This document shows, piece after piece, positions 19,095-29,155 of a stretch of DNA of 64,000 bases. How positions within the stretch are numbered: position 1 is the stretch's first letter; each line of letters begins with the position of its first letter. The translations under genes were made by a program, and so were the position numbers. The notes beneath the pieces are model-generated. The model did not search any database, was not told the origin of the DNA, and saw nothing but the letters and a program-made list of their open reading frames with translations. This DNA comes from Polyangiaceae bacterium (GTDB lineage Bacteria > Myxococcota_A > Polyangia > Polyangiales > Polyangiaceae), in NCBI GenBank assembly GCA_016719945.1, contig JADJYE010000030.1, positions 1 through 64,000 on the forward strand. The letters are read 5' to 3'.

Positions 19095-20174
19095 GCGGGA
19101 TGACGAAACGGGCCTCTACTACTACGGGGCCAGGTACTACGCCGCGTGGCTCGGGAGGTGGACGAGCGCGGACCCGCTGGGGATCGGAGCGGATGGACCG
19201 GGGGTGTACAACTACGTGCGCGGGTCGCCGGTGGTGTACAGCGACCCAAGCGGCATGGAGAGCTGGAGCGAGGAGACGGTCCAGCGGCATGCCGATCGTC
19301 GGCCACCACCTCGGCCGGCCCAGGAGCCCAAGGCCGAGCCCGAGGTGCCGGACGACCTAACAACCGGCCAGACGATCGACCCGAGGATCGACGTTGGCGT
19401 CCCGGACGCCGTACCTCCCGAGCTCGCCTTCGCAAACGAGATCCGCGCCAACATCGGTGCCCTCCTCGCCGCCGAGCGCCGCCGCCGCTGACCGGCGAAG
19501 GTGGCGCATCCGCGGGCCTCGCCGAGCTCGAAGCACGGGACCCCTTCGCCGGTGCCAGCGGCAACTCGGCGCAGCCGAACGAGATCGGCCCGATGACCGA
19601 CGCCGAGCTCGGCTTCTGGCAGACCCTGGGTGGTGCGTACCTCGGGGTGCGCATCCCTGCAGGCCCGGCTCACGCGGTCGGGGCGCTCACCCTGGCGAGC
19701 GCCGAGTCCCACGACGACCCGAGCTTCGTGCTCGGCACCATGGCCGTCTTGCCAGGCATGCCCGCCGTCTCCCAGGCGCTCGACCGCGCCACCGGCGCGG
19801 CCGCTGACCTCGCCTACCAGTCGGCGTTTGTGTTCACGAGCGTGGGAGGAACGGGCAGTTCGGGACGGTATGGGCGGATCCGCAATCCGAACTGGCGACC
19901 TCGAGACATAGGCAACCCCGCATGCGCGACCGGCTGCGAGAGTGCTGCGCTTCAGATCCAGAAGCAGATTGGAGGGACGGTCCTCCGCATCGTTCCCCAA
20001 GGTGATGCGCCGAGCCTCGGTTCATATCGGGGGAAGGCCTGGGGTTGGGCTCACCACGACGTCGTCGTAAAGAACGACCGCGTCTACGATGCCTTCACAG
20101 GCGGCCAGGGATTGCCGATAGAAGAGTACAAGGCCCTCTGGGAATACTCGGACTTCATCAACTTCGGGTTCTAA
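19000..20174 (+). pseudogene. RHS papain-fold tip without core (unit 2)
   Basis: The same tip as at 10801-11976, here with no RHS core upstream, so it is a silent cartridge unless recombined onto a core. One base is missing in the GCC-rich run near 19480 relative to unit 1, which breaks the frame. The catalytic Cys/His/Asp part after 19900 is unchanged. The stop overlaps the immunity start as in unit 1. Confidence 0.75.
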
Positions 20175-20590
20175 TGCAGTCCTTTCGCCTCATGCTCGAA
20201 TCCGTACGCGCAAGACCAGGTATGTACCTGCCGCGGACAACGTTTGATGCCGGAGCCGCATTGGTCGTCGGCTACGATCTCGCGTGCAGCGGTGGGGCGC
20301 TCCGTGGCTTTCGCGAGTGGCTCATCCCTCGCATCGATGACGGAAACAACCTCGCCTGGCCAGCTCTTGTCCTGCGGCAGGCTTTTCCCGCGACCGACGC
20401 CCCGGACGCGAAACTGGTCGACGCCGCGGCGCACCTTCACGCGCTTGACACCATGTTCTCCTTGCTACTGGACTTCGAGGTCATCTGCTCCGGACCTCGC
20501 GGACTCAGGCGAATATTCCGAGAGTACGAGCGGTGGCTAGGTCGCCAGCCCTGGCATCAGCCAGGAAGTCCGAGTTGGCTCGAAGACTAA
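20174..20590 (+). CDS. Immunity protein for the papain-fold tip (unit 2)
   Basis: A 138-residue protein identical to the one at 11976, starting in the TAATG overlap. It is intact even though the tip before it is frameshifted, so with unit 1 the cell would have two immunity copies. Confidence 0.68.
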   Translation: MQSFRLMLESVRARPGMYLPRTTFDAGAALVVGYDLACSGGALRGFREWLIPRIDDGNNLAWPALVLRQAFPATDAPDAKLVDAAAHLHALDTMFSLLLDFEVICSGPRGLRRIFREYERWLGRQPWHQPGSPSWLED

Positions 20591-21116
20591 CCCCGCTCGC
20601 TGCGCCGACCGAAGTCGGCCGTGGTCGCCGGACCGACGAGCGAGTGGGAACCCTGCCCAATCCGCGCGTTGCACCCGACGGCCCGTCGTCGGTCGGCTCT
20701 GACGAGCCTTCCTCCTCGGGCCGCGGGTGAACGCCTGAGATTGGGCAGAGGAGCGCAGGGCTGCGGCTGAGCAAGGCGTTTCGGGCTCGCGCCGAGCAGC
20801 GCATGGTTGGCCCACGCCGAGGACGCCGGGAAGGGCTGGGAGAGGTGGCGGTCGGACGGACGAGCAGCGGGGCGTGCGCGACCACGCCCCGCTGTCGTTG
20901 GGGGGACGTGAGGGCACCGGCGAAGCGTGAGCAGGGAGAGTGCGCGAGCCACCCACTCGAGCTCGCGCGCGGCGTGTCCGATGGTGAAGAGGCGTGTCCG
21001 ATGGTGAAGAGCCAAGGCGCCGCCGCGCCTCGCTGGGGGCCTACAGCCCCCAAACCCCCTGTTTGCTCTCCTCGGCAGCGCGGCAAAGCGCGCCGCCTGC
21101 GGCGAGCGCAACGTGA
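20591..21116. other. Gene-poor stretch (unit 2)
   Basis: Counterpart of 12393-12914, with the same 20-bp tandem repeat around 20970-21012 and the hairpin before the ParE gene. The hairpin arms are each one base longer than in unit 1. No convincing gene is seen. Confidence 0.45.
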
Positions 21117-21412
21117 TCACGAGCGGTCGCGCCAGTAGCTCGGGCGGCGGTGCTGATGAGCGACGGCGATCACGCGCACGCGATCGGGGAAGACGAAGAA
21201 GACGATCTGGTAGGGGGAAGCGCTCGGCGAGGGCGCGACGGGCACGAGAGCGGCGGACATGAGGGAACTGGGTCGGGCTCTCGGCAGCGCGAGCCAGGAG
21301 CGCTTCGATCTCGTCGAGGAACTCTTGGCCGAGTCCGTCGCGCTCGCGGTCGTAGAAGTCGCGAGCGTCGCGAAGCTCGAGGCGGGCAAGCGGGAGAGAG
21401 CTCGAGCGTCAC
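21117..21412 (-). pseudogene. RelE/ParE-family toxin, two frameshifts (unit 2)
   Basis: Counterpart of 12915-13208. An extra G near 21214 (in a run of five) and another near 21392 break the frame. The C-terminal part PYQIVFFVFPDRVRV is still readable. Both changes are in G runs, so sequencing error is plausible. Confidence 0.75.
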
Positions 21413-21612
21413 CTGCGACGGAGCTCGGCGAAGACCCGCTCGGCAGGGATGCCAGGCTCGCCTGCCTCGGCCCTGGCGATGCGCTCGTTGATCATGTCGA
21501 TGAACGCGTCGTCATCCTCGAGGGGAGACTGGCCTCGAGCCTCGTCGATGAGGCGGGCGCGCTCGTCGGGCGGCAGAGCGAGGGCGGCCTGGAGGATCTC
21601 GCGAGCAGTCAT
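21409..21612 (-). CDS. Addiction-module antitoxin (unit 2)
   Basis: Counterpart of 13205-13408. A lost G and a gained C about 20 bp apart change five residues in the middle (LIDEARGQSPLE instead of LIDELEASLPLE), but the frame and both ends are kept. The start MTAREIL is as in unit 1. Confidence 0.72.
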   Translation of the reverse strand: MTAREILQAALALPPDERARLIDEARGQSPLEDDDAFIDMINERIARAEAGEPGIPAERVFAELRRR

Positions 21613-21637
21613 AGGGACGAGGGTAGCACCGAGGGGA

Positions 21638-22072
21638 TCAGCTGGCCTTCTTGTGCTGATCAAGGAGAGTGGCGACGAACTGGACGACGAGGTCTTGCTT
21701 GGTGCGCGGGAGGGAAGCTGCCTCCTCGAAGACGCGCTGGAGACGCCCGACGGGGCCAGAACGGCGAGGTCGAGGCGCCTCTGCATCGACAAGGAGATCG
21801 TCGACTCTGACGCCAAAAGCCTTGGCCATCTTGGGGAGCACTTCGCCACGAGGCGGCTTCTCAGCCCATTCCCAGAAAGCGATGTTGCCCTGGTGGACTC
21901 CGAGAAGAGCCGCGAGCTCGACCTGGGTGAGGCCAGCAGCCGTCCGGAGAGCGAGCAGATGGGCTCCCTGAGCAGGCCTAGGTCCTCTTGAAGACGCGGG
22001 GCGACGAGGCACGTCGGAAGTGTAAGGGCGGCTCTTGGCGAGCGAGCACGGCGGGCCAGTCGGCGCTTGCAT
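21638..22072 (-). CDS. XRE-family HTH regulator (unit 2)
   Basis: A 144-residue protein identical to the one at 13434-13868, with the same HTH (LTQVELAALLGVHQGN). It lies next to the conserved palindrome at 22076. With two units present the repressor dose would be doubled. Confidence 0.8.
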   Translation of the reverse strand: MQAPTGPPCSLAKSRPYTSDVPRRPASSRGPRPAQGAHLLALRTAAGLTQVELAALLGVHQGNIAFWEWAEKPPRGEVLPKMAKAFGVRVDDLLVDAEAPRPRRSGPVGRLQRVFEEAASLPRTKQDLVVQFVATLLDQHKKAS

Positions 22073-22075
22073 AAG

Positions 22076-22091
22076 TACGAGTTAACTCGTA
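22076..22091. promoter_or_regulatory. Perfect 16-bp palindrome, candidate operator (unit 2)
   Basis: TACGAGTTAACTCGTA, as at 13872-13887, between the divergent XRE and primase genes. Confidence 0.65.
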
Positions 22092-22162
22092 ATGCTTCTC
22101 AGGTCAACATTCGTCGTCGAGTCGAACTTCTCGCTTGACGGCCTTTTGCTGGGAGAAGCGCG

Positions 22163-24905
22163 ATGGGACGGATCCCCGACGAGGACATTCAGCGGCTCAA
22201 GCGCGACATCTCGCTCGAACAGCTCGTGCGCTCGCGCGGCATCGACCTCCGCCGCACCGGTGCCAACCTCCTCGGCCTCTGCCCCTTCCACGACGACCAC
22301 GAGCCCTCGCTGGTGATCACGCCCGACAGCAACCTGTGGCACTGCCTCGGGGCGTGCCAGGCGGGCGGGAGCGTGATCGACTTCGTGATGAAGGCCGAGG
22401 GCGTGAGCTTCCGGCACGCGGTGGAGCTGCTGCGCCGCGGGGCCGATCTGGCAGAGAGCGGGCAGCCGAAGCCGGTCGTGAAGGGCCTGCATCGCCGCAA
22501 GCTCGAGCCGCTCGCGGGCCAAGAGGCGAGCGACGCCGAGCTGCTCGGCCAGGTCGCGGATCACTACCACGCGAGCCTGCTCGAGAGCGACGACGCGCAG
22601 CGCTACCTGCGCGGGCGTGGCCTCGAGCACGCCGACCTCGCCGCGACATTTCGGCTGGGGTTCGCGAACCGCACGCTCGGGTACCGGCTGCCGGCGAGTC
22701 AGCTCAAGGCGGGGCAGCTCTTGCGTACCCGGCTGGCGCGGCTCGGCGTCTTGCGCGCCACGGGGCACGAGCACCTGCGCGGTTCGCTGGTGGTGCCGCT
22801 CTTGGGCACCGAGGGCGAGGTGGTGCAGCTCTACGGGCGGAAGATCGACGACCACATCGCGCCTGACGTGCCGCGACACCTCTACCTGCCGGGCGCGCAG
22901 CGCGGCGTCTTCAACCGCGCGGGCCTCGCGGGCGCCGAAGAGGCGATCTTGTGCGAGGCCTTGATCGACGCGCTGACCTTCTGGTGCGCCGGCTATCACG
23001 CGGTAACGAGCGGCTACGGCGTCGAGGGCGTGACGGAGGAGATCTTGGATGCGCTCGAAGCGGCGGGCGTGGTGCGGGTGAAGATCGCGTTCGACCGAGA
23101 CGAGGCTGGAGATCGGGGCGCGTCCAAGGTGTCGGAGCGGCTGAGCGCGCGAGGGATCGAGAGCTACCGGGTGGTGTTTCCGCGAGGGATGGACGCGAAC
23201 GCCTACGCGCAGAAGCTCGGCCCTGCTGCGCAGAGCCTTGGGCTCGTGCTGCGGCAAGCCGAGTGGATGCGAGGAGGCCGGAGCAAGGCGAAGCAGACGC
23301 CGAGCTCGCCGAGCGTGGCCCCCTTTCCTTCCTTAGTCGCCTCTTCTTCCGAGCCGCCGGCCGTCGCCCCTCCAGTGCTGGAGCCGAGCGAGGTCCAGAA
23401 CGAAGTGCCGGCCTCCGCGCTTCCGGCGCCGGCGACGACCTCGCACGACGCAGCAACGCCGACGCCGGCGCCCACGGTGGAGCGCAACGGCGAAGATCTG
23501 TTCCTGGTGTTCGCCTCGAGGTCGTGGCCGAGCGGCGCGCCGCGGTGGCGCAGGCCTCGACGCCGCTCGACCCGGTCGCTGCGATGACGGAGGACGAGCG
23601 CGTCGAGGCGCTCGAGCTCTTGCGCGATCCAAAGCTCTGCGAGCGCATCGTCGAGGACCTCGGCCGTGCCGGCATCGTGGGCGAAGAGACGAACAAGCTC
23701 GTCTGCTACCTCGCCGCCACCAGCCGCAAGCTCGAGGAGCCCCTCGCGGTCGTGATCCAAAGCTCGAGCGCGGCAGGCAAGTCGAGCCTGATGGAGGCGG
23801 TGCTCGCGCTGATCCCGGAGGAGGAGCGCGTCCAGTACTCGGCGATGACCGGACAGAGCCTCTTCTACATGAGCGGCAAAAACCTCAAGCACAAGATCTT
23901 GGCCATCGTGGAGGAGGAGGGTGCCGAGCGCGCCAGCTACGCCCTCAAGCTGCTCCAGAGCGAGGGGGAGCTGACCATTGCGTCGACGGGCAAGGACCCG
24001 TCGACGGGCCGCCACGTCACCCAGACGTACCGGGTCGAAGGCCCGGTGATGATCGTGCTGACCACCACTGCGAGCGAGGTGGACGAGGAGCTGCTCAACC
24101 GCTGTCTGGTGCTGACGGTCGACGAGGGGCGCGAGCAGACACGGCTCATCCACGACCGCCAGCGCCGCGCGCAGACGCTGGCGGGTCTCCTCGAGCGCGA
24201 CGACCGCCAGCACCTCCGCCGCCCTCCACCGCAACGCCCAGCGCCTCCTCCAGCCCGTGTTCGTGGTCAACCCCTTCGCACCCGACCTCGACTTCGCCAG
24301 CCACGTCACGCGCACGCGTCGCGATCACATGAAGTACCTCACGCTGATCCGCGCGGTCACGCTGCTCCATCAGCACCAGCGCCCGCTCAAGACCACGACC
24401 CACCGAGGACGCCGCGTCGACTACATCGAGGCGTCCCGCGAGGACGTCGAGATCGCAACCCGCCTCGCCCGGGCCGTGCTCGGCCGCAGCCTCGACGAGC
24501 TCCCGCCCCAGACGCGCCGCCTGCTCGGAGAGATCTCCGCGATGGTCGCGCGCCACGCGGCCCACGAGCGCATCGAGCCGCGCGCCGTGCGCTTCACGCA
24601 GCGCGACGTCCGCGAGTGGACGCGCTGGGGCCAGACCCAGATCAAGGTCCACATGAAGCGCCTCGAGGAGCACGAGTACCTGCTCAGCCATCGCAGCCGC
24701 GGGCCCCTGGTGATCTACGAGCTCGCTCACGCTGGAGGTGAGGCCGAGGGGCCTGCTCGTCGGCCCCACGACCCATGCGTACGACCACGACTGGTCGGGG
24801 TCTGAGGCCGACCGGTCGGGGCTCGGTCGGCCCACCCCCCGACCGGATCCAACTCCGCGAGATCTGAAGCCGAATGGGGCTCCGCTCGCGGCTCGGTCGG
24901 CTTGA
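22163..24905 (+). pseudogene. CHC2/Toprim primase-ATPase with internal deletion (unit 2)
   Basis: The N-terminal half is intact here, with the CHC2 finger CPFHDDHEPS and HCLGACQAGG and the Toprim acidic residues IAFDRDEAGDRG. After LFLVF a deletion of a little over 200 bp (at about 23514, matching about 15307-15535 in unit 1) removes the segment between the linker and the ATPase and shifts the frame. The ATPase with SSSAAGKSSL then follows in another frame, with further +1 changes near 24223 and 24750. Unlike the single-base differences, the deletion cannot be a homopolymer error. Confidence 0.8.
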
Positions 24906-24972
24906 GCGCGATCGCGGTACCGGGGCGGCCGACTTCGTAGACGTGGCGGCATACGTAGCGGGAGGCGAGTCG

Positions 24973-26062
24973 ATGGCGAAGAAGGGTGAGCGCAAAGGCT
25001 TCGTGGGTGACGAGCGAGATCCGGACGCCCTCTTCCATTGGGTCCGGCGTTTCCTCGAGTCGATGCGCGTGCGCTTACTCCGAGCGCACCGTCATCGGCA
25101 GCGAGAGCGCCCTGCGCGCCTTCGTCCAGTGGGCAGTCGACCGCGACCTCGAGCACGCCTCCCAGATCTCCAAGCCCGTCCTCGAGACCTATCAGCGCTG
25201 GCTCTTCTACTACCGCACCACCGAAGGCCGGCCCCTCGCGTACTCGTCGCAGCGTCAGATCTTGCAGAAGCTCAAGAACTTCTTCCGCTGGCTCACCAAG
25301 CAGAGCGTCCTGCTCTCCAACCCGGCGAGCGACCTCGAGCTGCCGCGCGTCGAGAAGAAGCTGCCGCGCGCCATCTTGAGCGAGCGCGAGATCGAGAAGG
25401 TCCTTGCGCTCGCCGACCTCACCGATGCGCTCGGCCTACGCGACCGCGCCATGATGGAAGTGCTCTACGCGACCGGCATGCGCCGCCACGAGCTCGCGGC
25501 GCTCGACCTCTTCGACGTCGACGCCGTGCTCGGCACCGTGACGATCCACAAGGGCAAGGGGCGCAAGGGTCGGACGGTGCCGATCGGAGAGCGGGCACTC
25601 GGGTGGATCGCGCGCTACCTCGACGAGGCCCGGCCCGACCTGGTGGCCCCGCCGGAGACGGCGGCGCTCTTCTTGAGTGAGCGCGGCGAGCGCCTCGACC
25701 TCAACTACCTGACCGTCCACATGCGCCGCTACCTCGAGCGCGCTCAGCTCGGCAAAGCCGGCGCCTGCCACATCTTCCGCCACTCCATGGCCACCCTCAT
25801 GCTCGAGGGCGGTGCCGACATCCGCTTCATCCAGGAGATCTTGGGCCACTCGGAGACCAGCACCACCGCGCTCTACACACGCGTGTCGATCCGACACCTC
25901 AAGCAAGTCTATGCCGCCACGCACCCCGCAGCGCGGCTCGAGCACCGCGGGCGCCCAATGGGGCCAGGTGAGGCTCTGCCGCCGAGCCGCGGGCCTGTCT
26001 CCTGCTCCGAGCTGCTCTCCTGCTTAGCCGCCGAAGCTGCCGAGGAGGATCTCGCTTCATGA
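24973..26062 (+). pseudogene. XerC/D-like tyrosine recombinase, 2-bp loss near the start (unit 2)
   Basis: It starts at ATG 24973 with GGAGG upstream. A GC dinucleotide is missing near 25072 relative to unit 1, shifting the frame after about 34 codons. The rest, including TGMRRHEL, HIFRHSMAT and ALYTRV, is intact. This copy shows the natural C-terminus, ending AAEEDLAS with ATGA overlapping the next ATG. The two units between them supply one full consensus recombinase. Confidence 0.8.
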
Positions 26063-26094
26063 AGCCCCCCATCGACGCGTGCTACTCTGGGCTG

Positions 26095-26318
26095 ATGCAG
26101 GTGCTGCGCGCTCGCGTCCGCAACGGCCGTCTCGTCCTTGACGAGCCCACCGATCTGCCCGAAGGCGCCGAGATCGAGCTCATGCCCGTCGATGATCTCG
26201 ACGACGACGAGCGCGAAGAGCTGCATCGCTCACTCGAGGCCTCGATCGCCGAGGCCGAAGCCGGAGATTTGGTCGACGGCCCTGCGTTCTGGCGCAGCTC
26301 CGCGCGCAGGCACGGTGA
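26095..26318 (+). pseudogene. Antitoxin of the second pair, frameshifted (unit 2)
   Basis: Counterpart of 18106-18330. One T is missing near 26288 (GCGTTCTGG for GCGTTCTTGG), which garbles the last 12 residues. The N-terminal MQVLRARVRNGRLVL is unchanged. Confidence 0.7.
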
Positions 26319-26627
26319 GGTACAAGTTCACGGCCTCTGCGCGCCGCGACGTCGACCGGGCTGCGCGGTGGTGGTTGGAGAACCGCCCGAAGCTCCCACG
26401 GCCTTGGTCGACGAACTGGCTGCTGCGCTCGAGCAGCTCTGCGCGCACCCGAGAGTGCGCCGCCGTACGGCACATGGAGGAACCGAACGGTCCGCCGCAC
26501 CTACCTGCCGACCACGCGTCGCCACCTCTACTTCGCGCCCATCGATGAGATCTTGATCGTTCTCCGCGTCTGCGGTGCCGAACGCGAGCACGCGCCGCGG
26601 TTTGGGAAGAAGTCGACGCTTTCCTAG
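26315..26627 (+). pseudogene. ParE-like toxin of the second pair, two frameshifts (unit 2)
   Basis: Counterpart of 18327-18641 with single C losses near 26389 and 26452, both in runs of four C in unit 1. The segments on either side keep the toxin sequence. Confidence 0.7.
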
Positions 26628-26985
26628 TCCGCGCTTGTTACCCTTCGGCTCTGTGCTGGAGGGGATCCACGAGCTGCAGCCACGAGGGCGACGCCGTCCG
26701 GCGTCGCCCTTCGTCGCGCGAGCCGATCGCCCCCCTCAACGCACCCCATCGCGCACCGAGCTCCGACTCGCGGCGCCCCTCATCCCCGGTCGCCGCCACG
26801 GACGCCGCCGAGGCGCTCCGCCACTGTCCGGCACACGCCTCGCGCTTCGAGCCCGCACCGCGCGACCTGCGCGTGCCAGCGCGCGCAGCCTGCACGCATG
26901 CGCCGACGTTACGTTGGCTCGCCTCCACGGGTCTCGCGCGCGGAAGCGAGGAATTCAGGGGCGAAACGCGCAGCAGCAAACACTT
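26628..26985. other. Element right end (unit 2), no gene
   Basis: Identical in layout to 18642-18999. The terminator hairpin is at 26686, and the end CAGCAGCAAACACTT abuts direct repeat 3. Confidence 0.6.
26686..26709 (+). terminator. Hairpin terminator (unit 2)
   Basis: The same perfect 10-bp stem GGGCGACGCC-gtcc-GGCGTCGCCC as at 18700. Confidence 0.6.
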
Positions 26986-27080
26986 TATGAGGAGTACGCG
27001 CCCTACGGCACGAGCGCCTATCGCAGCGCGAAGTCAGGCGTCGAGGTCAGCGCGCGTCGCTACCGCTACACGGGGAAGGA
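26986..27080. repeat. 95-bp direct repeat 3 (candidate att site)
   Basis: Identical to repeats 1 and 2. After AAGGA the sequence becomes the resident tip (AAGGGACGACGAG) rather than the element tip (GCGGGATGACGAA), marking the right boundary of the insertion. Confidence 0.85.
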
Positions 27081-28200
27081 AAGGGACGACGAGACGGGGC
27101 TCTACTACCACGGCGCACGGTACTACGCGTGCTGGCTGGGGAGGTGGACCAGCGCCGACCCGCTCGGGATCGGGGCCGATGGGCCCGGGTTGTACAACTA
27201 CACGCGCGGGTCGCCCGTCGTGCTTGTGGATCCATCTGGATTGGAGGGAGCAACTCCGCCGCTTGCACCACGGGTTGGCTTGCCTTCGCCGCCGCCTCCG
27301 AAGGCAGAACCGGACAAGGCTGCGCCTGCGAAGCCTGCGCGGACCACCGGACCTCGGCCGTCAAGCTCTTCTCCTGCACCCGCGGCGACCGCAACCGCCG
27401 AAGCGACCGTCGCGCGCGATCCCTTCAGCTTCGCGGCACTCATGCTCCATCCCAGTGAGCACACGTTCCTCGGAAGGGCCTTCCAGGAGGCCCTGACTGA
27501 CGACCGAAAGCTGAAAACTGCACAGGACGTGGCTGCCGTCGTCGCGATTGTCGGCGCGGCAGGCGCAACGGGCGGCATCGCGGCCGAGGTCGCCCTGGGT
27601 GCTGGGCTCTCGACCACGGCAGCCGGCGCCTTCGCCGGTGCTGCTTCCGGGTCTGTCGAACTCGGTGCGGCGACGGCTTACGAGGGCAGAGACCCAACGC
27701 GCAGCGAGGCACTCGAGCACGTCGGCGGCGGCGCTCTGCTCGGCGGCGTCGCCGCGAGGCTCGGGCAGTGGGCCGCTCAGTTCGCGAAAGCGAGCGCGAT
27801 CACAAGCGCGAGTGCACCTGAGGCATCGACGTTCAGTATCCGATTCACACCGCAAGAGGAGGCAATAGCGCAGTATCTCCGTCAGTTCGGTCGCAAAGTC
27901 GAGCCCAATCCACTCGAGGGCGTCGCGGGTGCCGGACGGCAAGGCGACGCGCTCATCGATGGGCTGAAGCACGAGTTTAAGACGCTTGAACCAGGCGCCG
28001 GTTCGAACACGATTCGAAACATCATCAACAAGAGCAAGAAGCGTGGCGGAAAGGCACGCAACTGGGTCATTGACGCCAGGGGGTCCGGCCTTTCCGAGGC
28101 GGAAGCACGTCGCGGGATCGGACGTGCGGCGGGAGCATATCAGGAGCACATCGATCGGATTACGGTCATTGGTGACAAGTACTTCATTGGGGGGCCCTAG
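26986..28200 (+). CDS. Displaced resident RHS tip with CdiA-like nuclease domain
   Basis: This continues the RHS frame after direct repeat 3: the RYRYTGKERDDETGLYYHG hallmark, DPLGIGADGPGLYNY, a linker close to that of the gene at 1-684, then a toxin domain of about 125 residues. It contains FTPQEEAIAQYLRQFG, then DALIDGLKHEFKTLEP and ARNWVIDARGSGLSEAEA, the D-xn-EFK pattern of PD-(D/E)XK nucleases in CdiA C-termini. It is now separated from its probable core (10251-10800) by 16.2 kb of element. The open frame runs into the element right end, but no start signal is seen, so it is probably silent. Confidence 0.75.
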   Translation, partial: YEEYAPYGTSAYRSAKSGVEVSARRYRYTGKERDDETGLYYHGARYYACWLGRWTSADPLGIGADGPGLYNYTRGSPVVLVDPSGLEGATPPLAPRVGLPSPPPPKAEPDKAAPAKPARTTGPRPSSSSPAPAATATAEATVARDPFSFAALMLHPSEHTFLGRAFQEALTDDRKLKTAQDVAAVVAIVGAAGATGGIAAEVALGAGLSTTAAGAFAGAASGSVELGAATAYEGRDPTRSEALEHVGGGALLGGVAARLGQWAAQFAKASAITSASAPEASTFSIRFTPQEEAIAQYLRQFGRKVEPNPLEGVAGAGRQGDALIDGLKHEFKTLEPGAGSNTIRNIINKSKKRGGKARNWVIDARGSGLSEAEARRGIGRAAGAYQEHIDRITVIGDKYFIGGP

Positions 28201-28220
28201 AGCGGGCTTGCGGCAAAGGC

Positions 28221-28664
28221 ATGTCCACGAGCTACACGGTATACAGTAAGGGCGATCCGCTGGCGGTTCAGAGCGTCGTCGAGAAGTTTCTCGGCCTCGC
28301 ACTGCTTCCGCCCGAGGGCCTTGCGACCGGAAGAGTCCTTCACGGCGAAGTGTTCGGAATGGCGATAACGTTTGACCCTGCGCACGACATCGCCGACGAC
28401 ATGGGAATAGCGTTCTCTCAGTTCCCGGCGTCCGTCGAGTTCGCACGTAGTGGCGCACAAGACGACTCAGAATTGCGTGACGAACTCGGCCGGGTCGTTG
28501 CGTTGCTTCTGGGTCGCCACTTGTATCGCGTGACGGGACTGGAGAATATGGTCGTTCGAGATGACCAGACCGTCGTCGAACGGAACCCACGCCGCGAGGC
28601 AGGCGATCCTTCAATGACACCGCAATCGAACCGCCGGCATCATCGTAATCCCAAGGACAGATGA
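28221..28664 (+). CDS. Putative immunity protein for the CdiA-like nuclease tip
   Basis: A 147-residue protein with an ATG 20 bp after the tip stop. It begins MSTSYTVYSKGDPLAVQS and includes FGMAITFDPAHDIADDMGIAFSQF, while the C-terminus is basic. There is no signal or membrane segment. I do not recognise the family. It is cognate by position, and it would still be needed in any cell where the nuclease tip can be recombined back onto a core. The class A spacer begins right after it. Confidence 0.65.
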   Translation: MSTSYTVYSKGDPLAVQSVVEKFLGLALLPPEGLATGRVLHGEVFGMAITFDPAHDIADDMGIAFSQFPASVEFARSGAQDDSELRDELGRVVALLLGRHLYRVTGLENMVVRDDQTVVERNPRREAGDPSMTPQSNRRHHRNPKDR

Positions 28665-28675
28665 CCATTCTCACC

Positions 28676-28760
28676 TCGATCCCAGACAACATGACCCCGT
28701 CGCGGCGTCAGCCGCGAGGTGGGGTGTTATTGTCGCGGACCGAGCCACCCGGACACCACG
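28676..28760. repeat. Class A spacer element, copy 2
   Basis: GACAACATGACCCC and GGGGTGTTATTGTC form a stem with several mismatches compared with copy 1, and the tail is CGAGCCACCCGGACAC. Position and order are as in copy 1. Confidence 0.65.
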
Positions 28761-28795
28761 TCGGTGGGCCCGGTGGCCGTCCAGCCGGACTTCGC

Positions 28796-29155
28796 TCAGC
28801 GCTCCCGACCGCCCTCCCCGAGCGCCGCCACCACCCGCGCCACCGCCTCCTCGAGCCGCTCCTGCACCAGCGCGCGCGGCAGCCGCAGCACCCGGTAGCC
28901 CATGCGACCGAGGTCCCGGTCCCGCCGCGCGTCAGCCGCTGCTCGCCCCCCGTGCACCTCGCCGTCGACCTCCACCACGAGCTTCGCCCGCGGCGCGACG
29001 AAGTCAGCGATGTACCTGCCCAGCACCGCCTGCCGGCGAAAGCGCACGCCGAGCTTCTCGGCCCGGAGCGCCTCCCAGAGCAGCGCCTCCGTGGTGGTGG
29101 GCGCCGCCCGGAACGCGGCGGCCCGAGCGACGATGACAGCGTGCGGTGTGCGCAT
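28796..29155 (-). CDS. DUF559-domain endonuclease, array copy 3
   Basis: A 119-residue copy with the GGGAGGT ribosome binding site. The nuclease core YIADFVAPRAKLVVEVDG is intact. It is slightly longer at the C-terminus (ends GEGGRER). It is antisense to the longest intact RHS gene of the array. Confidence 0.85.
   Translation of the reverse strand: MRTPHAVIVARAAAFRAAPTTTEALLWEALRAEKLGVRFRRQAVLGRYIADFVAPRAKLVVEVDGEVHGGRAAADARRDRDLGRMGYRVLRLPRALVQERLEEAVARVVAALGEGGRER

Larger units (their letters stand above)
19000..26985 (+). mobile_element. Integrative element unit 2, tandem copy of unit 1
   Basis: A 7986-bp unit with the same gene order and near-identical sequence as unit 1, bounded by direct repeats 2 and 3. 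It differs by a loss of a little over 200 bp inside the primase gene and by scattered single-base indels, most in homopolymers. Because the indels differ between units, they are not simply one sequence assembled twice. Unit 2 lacks a resident RHS core in front of its tip. Confidence 0.72.

Noticed and set aside
10801..26985. The tandem units being one locus assembled twice
   Set aside because: A deletion of over 200 bp and different indels distinguish them, and the flanks differ at both outer ends. Read support should still be checked.
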